DNA from: Atrichornis clamosus
Lineage: Eukaryota; Chordata; Aves; Passeriformes; Menuridae
Assembly (NCBI GenBank): GCA_013400975.1
Contig: WBMZ01003425.1
Location: 124,001 to 188,000 of the forward strand
Direction: 5' to 3'
Length of the DNA: 64,000 nucleotides
This document shows, piece after piece, positions 63,470 to 64,000 of the stretch (the stretch's first letter is position 1; every line of letters starts with the position of its first letter). A program made the position numbers and the translations under genes. The notes under the pieces are model-generated. The model worked only from the letters and a program-made list of their open reading frames with translations, was not told where the DNA came from and made no database searches.

Positions 63470-63770
63470 CGCTGGCAATGTACAGTAGCTCCTTTACTGA
63501 AGAGCTATTTCAACAGGCTTCAGCCCTGACCTGGGCCTGTCTCTAGAAGGATAGAGTTGAGTCTTCTTGAGTCATGGAACTTCACAGTCCGAGCCAGAAA
63601 ATGTACAGTTGCTGTATATTGCTATGGTGATGTCAAATTAGCAGTTGTGTACACAGCTCATTCTATAGAAGCCTGGTTAGATCTTGGCATTTGATGCAGC
63701 CAAGAGCATGTAGGACTACATTTGCAAGATGTGTTCTTTAAAAACTGTGTACAGTAAGAAGAAGTGTGGC
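63470..63770. promoter_or_regulatory. Candidate regulatory element with X-box-like site
   Basis: ATTGCTATGGTGAT (63,618-63,631) resembles the RFX X-box palindrome (GTTGCCATGGCAAC), keeping the TTGC-ATGG core but with five mismatches. Around it lie AGCGCT, GACCTGGGCC and TAAT-containing words, with no open frame or repeat. Enhancer-like by composition only. Confidence 0.2.
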
Positions 63771-64000
63771 AGGCATTTTCTTGACGGTATACCACACAGT
63801 CAGGAGCGTGAGCAAGTTTTTAAATAATGTGCTGTTGAGACACGACTCAGAAAAGTTGCTGTTTTGGAAACTGGTGCTGAAATGGGATTGCCTGAAATGA
63901 GTGCTCAAACTTCAAGGACAACAGATATGGTCGCTCTCGAAAAGTTTGATGTCAGAAGTTATGACATAATATAGGACAATAGAGTTAAGTCAGTCTTGGC
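63771..64000. other. Noncoding DNA at window end
   Basis: No feature recognised in the last 230 bases. Confidence 0.5.

Noticed and set aside
1..64000. CRISPR arrays, bacterial operons, phage or toxin systems, rRNA/tRNA/snRNA genes
   Set aside because: No spaced direct-repeat array, no Shine-Dalgarno-led gene runs and no structural RNA signatures were seen; the sequence is vertebrate in character.

Overview
This window looks like vertebrate nuclear DNA, most likely from a bird. It is AT-rich and CpG-poor except for one sharp CpG island. It has no bacterial-style gene packing, no operons, and only scattered short open frames. Recognisable transposons are very sparse: I see one retroviral solo LTR and a few simple repeats, and no primate- or rodent-type SINE or L1 sequence. 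An LTR with alpharetrovirus-like layout together with low repeat density fits an avian genome. This assignment is an inference, and I cannot name the species or the locus.

I recognise no protein-coding gene. The longest open frames (about 100-150 codons) are about what chance gives in 64 kb of DNA at this base composition. They show no known domain, and several lack an ATG. The window is best read as an intergenic desert or a very large intron.

Layout. Bases 1-10.2 kb are AT-rich noncoding DNA, with a curious cluster of splice-like signals at 7.24-7.34 kb. At 10.2-11.8 kb is the likely focal point: a GC-richer patch with a CCG/CTG triplet tract, then a TATA-like box at 11,250, then a CpG island (about 11,395-11,770) containing seven CTG triplets and ending at a donor-like GTGAGG. 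This is the best candidate promoter and first (untranslated or noncoding) exon, on the plus strand. At 16.6 kb a GC-rich ATG-initiated frame runs straight into a consensus splice donor. A 50-base N gap interrupts a poly-T tract at 17.38 kb. From 17.4 to 29.2 kb the sequence is noncoding, with two stretches (19.56-19.79 and 20.60-20.91 kb) dense in homeodomain and POU-like sites. A 273-bp solo LTR with a 6-bp target-site duplication sits at 29,205-29,477. From 29.5 kb to the end the sequence is again noncoding, with several candidate cis-regulatory stretches (33.7, 36.4, 37.8, 40.8, 57.2 and 63.5 kb), small tandem duplications, homopolymer runs and short hairpins.

If one story links the parts, it is a regulatory landscape: one isolated CpG-island promoter, perhaps of a long noncoding RNA or a distal alternative promoter, surrounded by candidate enhancers. 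Conservation, which would decide this, cannot be seen from one sequence. I found no convincing new biological system here.
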